From CAZVJA01 sp964626885 (GTDB taxonomy: Bacteria; Planctomycetota; Planctomycetia; Planctomycetales; Planctomycetaceae): a stretch of 20,697 nucleotides of DNA. The position numbers were made by a program, and so were the translations under genes. The stretch is from assembly GCA_964626885.1 (NCBI GenBank), contig CAZVJA010000083.1:1-20697 (forward strand), in the 5' to 3' direction. Below, piece after piece: positions 7,187 to 17,200 of this stretch. The notes beneath the pieces are model-generated. The model did not search any database and was not told the DNA's origin. It saw only the letters and a program-made list of their open reading frames with translations. The number at the start of each line of letters is the position of its first letter. The first letter of the stretch is position 1.

Positions 7187-10100
7187 TCAGGTGGTCAACT
7201 CAAAGCTGTCGTGTCGATTCCGCGAGGGTGCCGAGAGTTGTGCACCGCGAAATACAGCGACTGCGGAAGCCAGAAGAATCACCAGCCCGAGCACGCTTGG
7301 CGCTAGCCAGACCCACCAGACTGCGCCGAGCACGATGCCGCTCCATTTGGACAGCCGTAGCGACTTTCCTGTCCATGAGGAGCGCCCGAGATGCCGGCCG
7401 GCAAACAGTAAGGCGGAAAATCCGGCGATTGCCGACAGAATACGAACGACTGTGATCGGCACGGACCAAACCATCGCAGTTTGAGAAGCCGCTCCGCGCG
7501 GAATTGAGGCACGAAGAATTCGCCCATTCGAAGGTTCTTGCAATGGGCTCAACCCGCCGGCGAATAGTGCGGAATCCTCCTTTACCCCGTTCGCTGGAAG
7601 GACCGTTCCGGACAATTTTTTCTCAAAGTCGTCAATTCGTGTGATTGCCGTTTGCAGGCGCTGCAGAAGGAAAGCTTCGGTTTCTTGCGAGGAATTCGTC
7701 GGTTCGGCGGGAAGCTCCGCCAGTGACTGGCGAGCGGCGTCACGCAACCGAAGCAGCACCGGACGGAGACTCTCCATCGCAGCCGCGTTCGAGGCGGAGA
7801 ATCGCGCCGCTTCCAGCAACCCCTCAGCCGCTGCGGCCGTTTGTTCAGCCTTGGATGCGACCGACTCGACAGAGAACCGCGCCAGCCAGCGATTGTTCGG
7901 AATTGCGGCCTCCAGCAATTCTTTCTCGGGCTGCTCTGCCAGCCGCGGAAGCTCGAACTCTCTCGCTCCTGCGCTCCATGCGTTCGATGATCTCTCGTGA
8001 ATCCAATAAAACACAACCCTCTGTGGGTGATTTCCGGCGTCAAGCGGGATGGCGACCTTCTTCGCGGTCGGAGGAAGAATGCCCGGTCGGCCATTGACAA
8101 AGACAGCGCGTGGAGACGTTCCGGTGGGAAGCTGCCATTCCAATTGGCGAGACGAGGCATCGAGCACGACCGCTTCAGAAAGCCCCCACTCTCGTCCATC
8201 GCCCGCGGCATCAATGAAAGTTCGTACGATTGGAACTCTCAGCCGGGTGTTCGCTGCTCGATCCAAAGCGAAAGAAAGCACCCATGGGCCGGGATTCGTG
8301 GCTGACAGTGCCTTGTAGGCTTCCCATGTCTGGCTGGCTAGAGGAAGCGGAGTTGCATTCGTCACCCATTGAGGGAGAGAGGCGAGAGAAACCGCGTTCG
8401 CGAAGTCTTCCGCCGGTCGCATTGGCTGGTTGGTGGAAACGAGCAGGAAATGATCTCCCTGCAGCAAGTTCGGAGTGCCGATGCGAGGGAGACGCCATTC
8501 GTTCGGCAGTACGGCAGCAAGATTTGCATTGATGGTAATCAGCAATTCGTGGACCGAATCGTCGGTCGGTTTCAAGGCGATGTTGACGGCGCCGTCGTCT
8601 CGCATTTCCGTCTCGGTCTCCAATCTCGGCGCGGAAATTTGATAATTGAATCCAACCTCGCGAGGGATGTGCAAATGGAGCCGCGGCCAGCGAGTTTCAG
8701 AATATGTGAATCGCAATACCGTGGACTGCACCGCCGGGCCGTCCACGGGAGTGCTGACGAATGTGGCGGTATCGACCCGAACCTGTTCGTTTCTCGGCAG
8801 GATTCGAAGTGTGGGGAGCGGCTCGGTTGTCGAAACCTTGGAACGTTCCAAAAGCGGTATCGTTTTGGTGCTTACCGGATCAGGTTCGGCACGTTTTGTC
8901 AGGCTGGTGCCATCGGGCATGATGATTTCGGCTGTGACGTCGGGATCACGGCTGATCGACAACAGAGATTCGCCGGGCTGTGCCTCGTTAAATCGTACGG
9001 TGGGCAGCGATATCGTCTGCGACATTGCCAGCGGCATTGATCCGGTCAGAACGACGTCCTGAACTGCCGTCGTTCGATCGCGCAAGAACAGAATCAGGCG
9101 TTCCCCGTCGCGTGCCGCACGGGCCAGCCGTTCCACCCCGTCTTGCTGCACCGATACGGACTCAATCTTGAGGCGTGGGTCGATCGTCATCTCATGCACG
9201 AATGCGCCGGCATTCTCGGTGCGAATTTCGGCCGTGAGTTTCCAGTCCAGTCGGCTGCTTGTAATTGTTCCTTGTTGGTGCGATTGAACGATCTTTCGTG
9301 AGGGAGACATCGGCACTAATCGAACGTGCATTTCATCGTTCGAAAAAATGCGAAAACCGAGTTCGGGTTCGCGCACTCCGATTGCCAGTGCTTCCTTTTT
9401 CAAAGGGGAGTCGGCCGAAAGCGTGCCGAAGCGTTCCGCCTCTCCCGCCATCGTGGCAAGGCGGAACTCGGGGGCTGCGGAAAGTCCGACTTCATTCAAC
9501 GCCGTTTTCGTGACCTCCCCCTGTGATTCCGTTCCGAAGGGAGCCACCAGCCGAATGGGAATATCGCGTGACGGGTCGGCGACCGGCATCATCAGCGTCA
9601 AATCGAAGGAGAACGCACTTCTGCGCGATTCGGCGAAGAAGACCGTCAACCGCCCCGGCTCCGCCGTGTCTTTCGCTGCTTCCAAGTTATGTGCCAGCCC
9701 TTCGCCTACGCTGCGGACAACCGCGCCACCGGGAACACGGAGCGCGAGATGGTCGACGAACCCTCGCAAAATTCGGCAGGAGATTCGATAGCGGTACTCC
9801 AGCCACGACGGGTGAACCGTCACGAACCGGATGACGTCCGTTTCGAGTTCCGCTTGGGCGCGGTCAGGCATGTTCGACCAGACAGCGACCAATCGGTCAA
9901 GCCGGCCCGCATCGGCCGTGTACAGTCCCGCGGATTGCTCGAGCCGCGACTCGTTTGCGCCGAAGGTCAGTTGAGCCGGCGGATTCGTATCACCGAAACG
10001 CAGCGTGGCCTGTGCCGTGGCAACCGGCGGAATTCCGATCTGAAACTCGTTGTTTCCCGGCATGGAGCTTGGCCGCGGGAATAGGCGCAACCGGACATCG

Positions 10101-13100
10101 AGAAACTCAGTGTGCTCGCGCGATGAATTGGCTGGTTGGTTCCATTCAATCAAGTAGCCGGGCTTGCCGGGAACAGTCAATACGGGGTGCGATTTTCCGT
10201 CGATCAGGCATCCATCCGGGGCGTCGAGATTGGTATTGGTGATCGGTAGATAAATCCGCATCGGCCGATCGGGCGCGACGAGCGCGATTTTATAGCGGGC
10301 TTCGACCGTTGCCGACTGGCGACCGTCGATCACGACAGCGTAATTCGCGGAGGTCATCAAATACGCCGGCGAGGGTTTCGAACGCTCCGAGGCCAAACGA
10401 CGAAGCCCAGCCAGCAATTCCTGAGGGACGTAAAGCAACGATTCCTTCCCCGCGGCCGGTTTATCGTCGGGTGTGGTCGGGATGAGCACGGAATAGCGAT
10501 CCGCCAGTTTCTTGGGGGCGCCGCTGGAAACGGCCGCAGTGGGTGTCGTTTCGCGTGAAAGGGAATCGACGCTGCTTCTTGGTGATGGCTGTGCATGTCC
10601 CGACAAAGCGACAGTGCCGCAGATCAACAGGGCCATTGGCACGGAACCGCGAGGCAGAGCAGCGGTGCTGCCGAGTGGGATTCCACGCGGATCACGTTGG
10701 ACAACGAACAGATTCTCGAACCAGCGAACCGGGACGACGGCAGACAAAACGAAACCGCACAGGCATGCACCGGCGAGAAATCCGTAGAATGCGGGAGCAG
10801 TGACTGCGGAGACCAACAGTACCGAAAGCAGGGCGTATCTCCATCGGGCGCGCGGTGACACAGTGTGGCGGGAGGGAGAGTTAGTGACAAAATCGTTTTG
10901 TGATACGTCACCAGGTGTTCGCTGCCATCGTCGAAGAAACTCCCGTTTTCTGATGAAAATGCCGATGGTCAGGCAGAACAGCAGGAGCATCCAGCCGACG
11001 AGGCGCGAACGCGTACGATGTAGAATCGAGAGTGATAGCGACTCCGGCAGGGAGAGCGATTCCGCGTGCCAATGCCGGCGGCTCGTGCGGGATTCCAGGT
11101 CGGATGCATTGTCAAACACAAATTCGTCTTGCGGATTGATCGAATCCGTATTCTCTAGTACTGGGTCGGATGGCTGCATCAGGAGATCGCGCCAGGCGGC
11201 GACTCGAAACGGATTGAACGTGGAAGCATCCGCGGAACGACCAAGCGGTCCGAATAGCCGCTCGTTCCAGGTGAAGTCCGAAATCGTTTCCTGCAGCCGC
11301 ACGCCCTGAGGTTCGTTTGCCAGTTGGAATCCCGAGGGGAGCACAAAGTCCCAGTGAACCTTGAGAATATCATGATTGGTCACGGGGACGGGGATGTCGC
11401 GGAGATCGCGTAGCCAGGCCTGCCGTGCCGCGACGCGGTAACGCACTTCGACGATATTTTGCGTACGTCGGGGCAATGGCGGGAGCACGAACTCGTCGTT
11501 CTGTCGGGCAGCGCGCACGGTTTGGCCGGAGATCCTTACCCCCAATAGAGCGACCTCCGCCGGGAGTCGGAATCGAAACATGCCCGGTTGCGAATCAGGA
11601 TCGATGAAGAACTCGGCGGTATGGATGTCATTGCCTGATCCGGAAGCCGCGAGCGACGAATGCAGGCGGAGTGTCGCGAATTTTGGGGCACTCTCCGATC
11701 CAACCGTGCGGCCGATCCGCAGATTCAGTGCGTCGCGCGGGCTGACGAAAGTCCAGGAACGACGTGTTTGCTGTGCTCCACGCGGGAACTCCGGAATGCC
11801 GGCGTCGCGAGATTCAGTTTCCGCCGCGTGCATTCCAGCTGTTTCCGATTCGACATCGATATCGGATGTTGCGAGCACCTCGACCTTTCCGGAAAAATCC
11901 TTTGCTCCCGGAACGACGGGCAATGAAACGGTTTTCTCGCCGGGTAACGCTCCGCTGCGATTTCCCGAGAGGCGGAAATCTTGACTGAGTGATACCGGAA
12001 GCCGGAATTCCCACAACTCGCCCCCGACGGGCAAGCTCCAGCGAGCCTCATAATTGCCAGGCAAGCGCCGTGGTTCGATCGGCAGCACGTCCGATCCGTA
12101 TTGCAGTGACCATTGAAACGGAGGTCCGGCGGCCGTTAAGAACACGTACAGGGAATTGACCGCTTCTCCGTCAGGAGAGACGCTGACCAGGATGTTTTCC
12201 TTGACCTCCTGTGGCGACAAATCCATCCGCAGAACGGATCGTGCACGGATGGGGCGCTCGCGCGTCTCGAAGGAAACTGCTCCTTTGACGCGCTCTCCCA
12301 TCGCATTCAGGATCAATCGTTTGTTATCACTTTGCGAGACCACTTCCTTCCAAAGAGGGCTTTCGAGCAGCGACTTGGGGAGTTCAGTCTCCGGGATCGT
12401 GCGAAATGCTTCGATGACGGTCGTATCGGCAGCCACGGTCGGGGGGTGCGTCGCGATCACCCAATGATCGATCGTCGTGCAGTCGAGCGGTTGGACGAGC
12501 GGGACTGCCAAAGTCTCGCCTGCCGGGAGCGGGACGCGAGTTGCAACAATCCGCATCGCTTTCGGATGTTCGGAATCGATGGCTTCAAGGAGTTCCAGGC
12601 TGAGGATACGGCTGCCTTCCTTTTCCGTTGCGACCTCCCAGTTCGTGATCACGGAATTTTCCGTTCGGGGAACGACCGTTGAAATTTCCCACCCCGGCGG
12701 GATGACGCATTGGAGCTCGAACGCGCTTCCCGAGGTGACGTGCCAATCGATGTCGGAATCGGCCTTCCAAGTGTCCGACTCGATCGAGAGGTGAGACGTC
12801 ACGTGAGCCGATAAGCCGAGCCGAGGCCGCGCGATCTCCACGCTGAGCGATGCGTTTTGAGTCAATTGACGGAATTGAAATGTTTCCGTTTCCGGTGTGG
12901 TCGATACCGCCGCGGCAGTTCTGTAATCCTGTTCTTCATTAAATGAGCGGAGCTGCAGGGGACGCTCGACAACAAGCCGCAATAACCCCGACAGGAACAC
13001 ACCATGTTCCACGGTGACCTGCGGTAGAGTCCATTGCTGGTCGAAGCGCGCTGGTGCGAAACCGTCGATACGGATCGCGCGTGTTTGGCCGAGAATCGGT

Positions 13101-14236
13101 TCCGGCAGGCGCACTCGCACTTGTTGTTTGGAGCCGTTCGGTTGTGCATCCCAAGCCAGCGCGGTTTCCACTCCGCCGTAGGTCACTGTCTCGACGTCGA
13201 CGCTGGCGGGAAGTGTCAGGTGAATTTCGTTGGTTGGGGAATTGTAAATTTCCGCGTTGATGCGCAGTTGCAGCTGCATTCCTTCCTGGCGGATCGTGCA
13301 GCTTAGTTCCTGGTCGAAGTAGATTTGCGGGGGTATATCCCCCTGGAGGCGGCTGTCGTTCACTTCAATGCGGGTTGCTGTTCGGTTGCCGAGACCGACC
13401 CGCCAGATTTTCCAGGAAGGTTCGTTCGAGGGAAGTGGTCCGGTGACGTCACCCACGCTCGCTCGTAAATGCTTCGATTCCGGCACCAGGAGTTCGATCT
13501 CCGTTACTGTTGCCGGAGCGACCCGTACGTCGAATTCCGTCCCCTTTCCTGTGCGCCGACCGGTATGACGCCACGATCCGGTGAGCTGTGTTCCCGCTTG
13601 GTTGGCAAGGAGAAACGTGCGACCCCCTTCGGATGTGCCCCACACCGCATCGAGTAAAGGGCGTGTCGCAACCACCGGGGAACGTTGCCCAGGAGCGGCG
13701 GGAACCGCCTCGTTTGTTCCAACAGAATGATTGCGAGGAAGGGACGTCGTTGGTGTCGACAGCCATCTTAATGTAGATACTTTGAGGTTCAGTGGTTCCA
13801 GATCGATCAGTGCCGCTGCATCCTCCGTTCGCCGAATCTCAGCGTCGAACTGTCCTTCCGAAAGAGTTTCTCCCAAGACACGCGCCGAGTATCGGGCGTG
13901 CACGATTCCAGCCGGGTTCGGCCGCACCGTTGCCGGCGCCGCGGACTTGTAGAGTTGCTCAAACACCTCGGAGCCGATCGGTTCGTAACTCTTGGGCCAA
14001 CTCACCACCTCTTCCGCGGGGACATAAAGCTTGCGGATTTCCGGCAGTCCGAGCCCTTCTTCGGCCGCAAATGCCGCGGAACCGGCAGTGCTCGGGTTCC
14101 AAAGGCTTAAGAAAAACGAGTACAGGAACACGGCGGCGGTGAAGATTGTCGGCAGTACCAGCGCCACAATTCGGCCACCGGGCCGACGGCATCTGGATTT
14201 CTCCCGTCGAGCACTCCCGCGTTCGCTGCCGGTCAT
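7187..14236 (-). CDS. Giant two-module exported membrane protein, planctomycete family of unknown function
   Basis: 2349 residues, ATG at 14236. The ATGA overlap with the upstream gene indicates coupled translation. A signal/anchor lies at about 22-57 (VALVLPTIFTAAVFLYSFF, then AAFAAEE). Residues 60-1075 are long, beta-strand-rich and free of any enzyme motif I recognise. Membrane segments at about 1079-1096 and 1133-1170 (probably two) flank a basic loop (RKREFLRRWQR). At 1198-1216 a second signal-peptide-like stretch occurs (PMALLICGTVALSGHAQ), followed by another beta-rich half (about 1245-2115), an Ala/Glu-rich helical stretch (about 2120-2207) and a terminal membrane block (about 2258-2279 and 2297-2329). 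The two halves have the same plan and share landmarks with the neighbouring 1146-residue protein, so this looks like two fused paralogues. Expected location: anchored in the cytoplasmic membrane with most mass outside. Function unknown; an adhesive, structural or sensing surface role is speculation. Confidence 0.85.
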   Translation of the reverse strand: MTGSERGSARREKSRCRRPGGRIVALVLPTIFTAAVFLYSFFLSLWNPSTAGSAAFAAEEGLGLPEIRKLYVPAEEVVSWPKSYEPIGSEVFEQLYKSAAPATVRPNPAGIVHARYSARVLGETLSEGQFDAEIRRTEDAAALIDLEPLNLKVSTLRWLSTPTTSLPRNHSVGTNEAVPAAPGQRSPVVATRPLLDAVWGTSEGGRTFLLANQAGTQLTGSWRHTGRRTGKGTEFDVRVAPATVTEIELLVPESKHLRASVGDVTGPLPSNEPSWKIWRVGLGNRTATRIEVNDSRLQGDIPPQIYFDQELSCTIRQEGMQLQLRINAEIYNSPTNEIHLTLPASVDVETVTYGGVETALAWDAQPNGSKQQVRVRLPEPILGQTRAIRIDGFAPARFDQQWTLPQVTVEHGVFLSGLLRLVVERPLQLRSFNEEQDYRTAAAVSTTPETETFQFRQLTQNASLSVEIARPRLGLSAHVTSHLSIESDTWKADSDIDWHVTSGSAFELQCVIPPGWEISTVVPRTENSVITNWEVATEKEGSRILSLELLEAIDSEHPKAMRIVATRVPLPAGETLAVPLVQPLDCTTIDHWVIATHPPTVAADTTVIEAFRTIPETELPKSLLESPLWKEVVSQSDNKRLILNAMGERVKGAVSFETRERPIRARSVLRMDLSPQEVKENILVSVSPDGEAVNSLYVFLTAAGPPFQWSLQYGSDVLPIEPRRLPGNYEARWSLPVGGELWEFRLPVSLSQDFRLSGNRSGALPGEKTVSLPVVPGAKDFSGKVEVLATSDIDVESETAGMHAAETESRDAGIPEFPRGAQQTRRSWTFVSPRDALNLRIGRTVGSESAPKFATLRLHSSLAASGSGNDIHTAEFFIDPDSQPGMFRFRLPAEVALLGVRISGQTVRAARQNDEFVLPPLPRRTQNIVEVRYRVAARQAWLRDLRDIPVPVTNHDILKVHWDFVLPSGFQLANEPQGVRLQETISDFTWNERLFGPLGRSADASTFNPFRVAAWRDLLMQPSDPVLENTDSINPQDEFVFDNASDLESRTSRRHWHAESLSLPESLSLSILHRTRSRLVGWMLLLFCLTIGIFIRKREFLRRWQRTPGDVSQNDFVTNSPSRHTVSPRARWRYALLSVLLVSAVTAPAFYGFLAGACLCGFVLSAVVPVRWFENLFVVQRDPRGIPLGSTAALPRGSVPMALLICGTVALSGHAQPSPRSSVDSLSRETTPTAAVSSGAPKKLADRYSVLIPTTPDDKPAAGKESLLYVPQELLAGLRRLASERSKPSPAYLMTSANYAVVIDGRQSATVEARYKIALVAPDRPMRIYLPITNTNLDAPDGCLIDGKSHPVLTVPGKPGYLIEWNQPANSSREHTEFLDVRLRLFPRPSSMPGNNEFQIGIPPVATAQATLRFGDTNPPAQLTFGANESRLEQSAGLYTADAGRLDRLVAVWSNMPDRAQAELETDVIRFVTVHPSWLEYRYRISCRILRGFVDHLALRVPGGAVVRSVGEGLAHNLEAAKDTAEPGRLTVFFAESRRSAFSFDLTLMMPVADPSRDIPIRLVAPFGTESQGEVTKTALNEVGLSAAPEFRLATMAGEAERFGTLSADSPLKKEALAIGVREPELGFRIFSNDEMHVRLVPMSPSRKIVQSHQQGTITSSRLDWKLTAEIRTENAGAFVHEMTIDPRLKIESVSVQQDGVERLARAARDGERLILFLRDRTTAVQDVVLTGSMPLAMSQTISLPTVRFNEAQPGESLLSISRDPDVTAEIIMPDGTSLTKRAEPDPVSTKTIPLLERSKVSTTEPLPTLRILPRNEQVRVDTATFVSTPVDGPAVQSTVLRFTYSETRWPRLHLHIPREVGFNYQISAPRLETETEMRDDGAVNIALKPTDDSVHELLITINANLAAVLPNEWRLPRIGTPNLLQGDHFLLVSTNQPMRPAEDFANAVSLASLPQWVTNATPLPLASQTWEAYKALSATNPGPWVLSFALDRAANTRLRVPIVRTFIDAAGDGREWGLSEAVVLDASSRQLEWQLPTGTSPRAVFVNGRPGILPPTAKKVAIPLDAGNHPQRVVFYWIHERSSNAWSAGAREFELPRLAEQPEKELLEAAIPNNRWLARFSVESVASKAEQTAAAAEGLLEAARFSASNAAAMESLRPVLLRLRDAARQSLAELPAEPTNSSQETEAFLLQRLQTAITRIDDFEKKLSGTVLPANGVKEDSALFAGGLSPLQEPSNGRILRASIPRGAASQTAMVWSVPITVVRILSAIAGFSALLFAGRHLGRSSWTGKSLRLSKWSGIVLGAVWWVWLAPSVLGLVILLASAVAVFRGAQLSAPSRNRHDSFELTT
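10589..10645 (-). other. Internal signal-peptide-like segment between the two modules of the giant protein
   Basis: Codes for residues about 1198-1216 of the 2349-residue protein: a short hydrophobic core after an Arg-containing stretch, ending GHAQ, which fits a signal-peptidase site with small -3/-1 residues (Gly, Ala). The ATG at 10634-10636 has no Shine-Dalgarno in front, so it is probably read through as part of the long protein rather than used as a start. Confidence 0.5.
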
Positions 14237-17200
14237 CGACTCGCCCCCGAGTTGTAGGAGGACAGAGAGCCGGCTAATTCGTCGGAAGCAGGCCGCATTG
14301 CCGTGGGATCTTCGGAACCCGCACCCAAAATGACGGGACGACTCGCCGTGGACCCGGAAGTCTTCGGTGTTGTGTGCGATGGGGCGAGTTCGGTGGAAGG
14401 AGCGACCGTTAACAAGACCGATGAGCGGTCCCGTTGGAACGCTCCGTCGATCACCGCCGCGAGGACGGCCAGCAACAGCCCCAGAATTGCCGGTTGGATC
14501 AGCAGTTGCACGGGTGCGGCAGAAAAAGTCCAGAACAATGCCGCGACAAACGCAAGAATCAACGGGGTCATGACCGTGCGAGAAGCTGGAATCTTCAGCA
14601 GGACGAAACCGCCACCCAGCGCGAGACCCGCGCCGATCAGCAGGACCATCGATTGGTGGAGCGCGACCATTCGCAATGTCGCGGCCGGCGCGGATCTGCT
14701 GAAGACATAGAAGTTCCCTTCCAGAACTTCCTCCATTTCCGCCGGACCGTCGGCCGCTCCAATCCAGCTCGCTGGAGCGTCATAGGGGGGGCTCGCGACG
14801 CGTGACCAATACCAGGATTGTCGTTCCCAATGGAATCGTGGGACAAACCCGTCGGGGTAAGACCACAAGTATCTGTCGGCCGGCATCACGACCTCCCAGA
14901 CAGTCTGTTCCGTCCAGACATTGGCCGTAAATCGAGGCGCGGCAAGATCGCGGTTGACGGTCCAACCGAAAGATCCTTCGTCAGAGAGTGAATATTCAAT
15001 CGTGAGCAAATGGCTGCCGCGCTCGACATCGCGCGAGATTTGCAACTGATAGCCTTTCAATGCGTCATCGGTTGATAATTTCTCGGTTGGTTCCACGGGA
15101 CGGTCATCCCACCAGAATCGGGAGTTCAGGCATCCGCTCGGAACGCCGACTTCAAGCGTCGAGAGGGCTCCCTCGACACGATAACGAGCCTTAAGGCTGA
15201 CATTCCCGTCGGCGTGAAGAATCGTCCGCACGTAACTTCTCTGAATCGTGAAGTCCTGGGCGGAATCACGCCGCAACTCGCTTAGTTTGAGCGGTACGGC
15301 GGCTGCTTCGCCCATCGTCATCCAGATGGTCGACGAATCATTCGTGCCCACCGCATCCGTGGGAGAAAGTTGCGGAGTCCAATTTGTATCGGAGACCGCC
15401 AAGTCGGCGATCTTCGAGTTCCGCACCGCCACCTGCACGGGAGAAATTCGCGGATCGCTTGACTGAACCAGTGGAAGAGAAATCGCCGCTTCTTTTACAC
15501 GGGGGGCTCTCTCGGGTAACGGCACGTCATAACGCGCAATCACGCGAAACTCCCCTTTGAGGGGCTCCGGCAAACTGACCCGTGCTTTTTCGTTTTCGAC
15601 AGTGTCTTGCGGCGTCCAGACAGGGTTCAGCTGTACTTCCTGGTCCCGTTCCGATTTTCGCAGCGAGAACACGATGCGTCGATCGAGGCCCTTGGGAACG
15701 AGCAGGCCGATCTCGCTCGCCGGCTCGAACTTCACGTCGTAGACGATTCGCTGTTCAACATGGAGCCGGTTCTCCGTTAACTCGGTTTCCACTTCCGCAC
15801 GGGCACGCATCTGCCGCTGATGGACCGTCACGCTCACTTTGAAACGGGTGACGGAGTTCGCATCGACGAGAGATTCCGTGCGATTGAGCCCGCGCAGAAA
15901 TTCCGGGAGGTCGATCAATTTGCGGCGGACCGTCGGGACAGGTCGGACGACGGTTCCATCGACCGGCTCGACTTTCGATTCCACATTCTCGTCATCGACG
16001 ATCACCACGATCGGTTCGGGAGGACTGGGGGCCTTTGCGCGCGGCAGACTGAGCGATACTGACGATTTCTCCGGAGAAAATTCCAGTCGCGTGCGAAACC
16101 GGACTCGAAAATCTCGCTGTGCCGGGTCGGCGACTCGAATTCTCCAGGAATCGTCCTTGTATTCCACGTCTACCGCCCCGGCTGCCGTCCGCGGTGGGTC
16201 GATCTGCTTCCAACCTTCCGTTCGCCAGCCGGGCCAATTCAACTCCACCGACGGAACTGCTCCGCTGGTCAGGTTGTAGCGCAAGTCCGCGATCAACTCC
16301 ACACCCTCGGTGGACGTATGGAGGAAATAGACCGGATCAGCGCCATACTGCGGCTCGATCTGCTCGATTCGCAGATCGAGTCGATACGGTTGCTGATTGA
16401 ATCGATACGCGCTGTCGGCCTGTGAACTGACCGACAAATCGGAGATATTCACGCGGCGGACGCTTTCTCCTCCCAAATGTCGTATCAAGAAGCCTTCCGT
16501 CGAGCTGATCGCGATTTCGCCCTGTTGAATCCGCGCCCGCTCCACTTGAAAGCCCGACAATGACAGCTGCCCGTTGGTTGGAAAAGGCGCTTCGAGTTCC
16601 CATTTCAATTCGACCAGTCCTTCGGTCGGCTCCGTGAATTCAACCGTGACCGAGCGCTTCGCATCGACGTCTTCCTGGCCGTATTGTTTCGCGTCGACCT
16701 TTTGCTGCCCGTTCTGGGTCTCGAAGGCGCGTTGCAACTCGAAGCCGGGAGGGAGTTGAACTTTCACCCGCTGAAAACTCCCCTGACGCGCCCGGATCTT
16801 CTGAACGGCCTCCAACAACACCGACGCGCCGTTATGCGCTAAACTCAATCGCAGCGATGTTTGTGCCTCCAACGTAGCCTCGGCGTCGATTTGCGGCATC
16901 CAACGGAGATCAATCCGTTCGCCCAGCCCGACCACCTCAACTTCCGTCGACCCGTCCTCCAAAGCTCGGGATTGCGGGAATGACGTCTCCAGAGGCAGGA
17001 TGCGCACATGGGTGGGAATGCGGATCTTCAGCTTGGTGGCAGTCGCTTTGGGAAGCGTCAAATCCAATCGGCGGGATGGCTGCTTCCGGATTAAGACTCG
17101 CATCGGCACCGTAAGATCGTGCAACCCGCGCCCTTTCAGGAACCAGGCCATCCCTTGATCAAAACCAGCTTCGGTAACGGCGGGAACTCCCTCGCCGACT

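Noticed and set aside
10560..10660. Giant gene as an artefact of a sequencing error fusing two genes
   Set aside because: The frame stays open with consistent coding character across the junction, the internal ATG has no Shine-Dalgarno, and no stop/restart overlap is visible. A true in-frame fusion is simpler.
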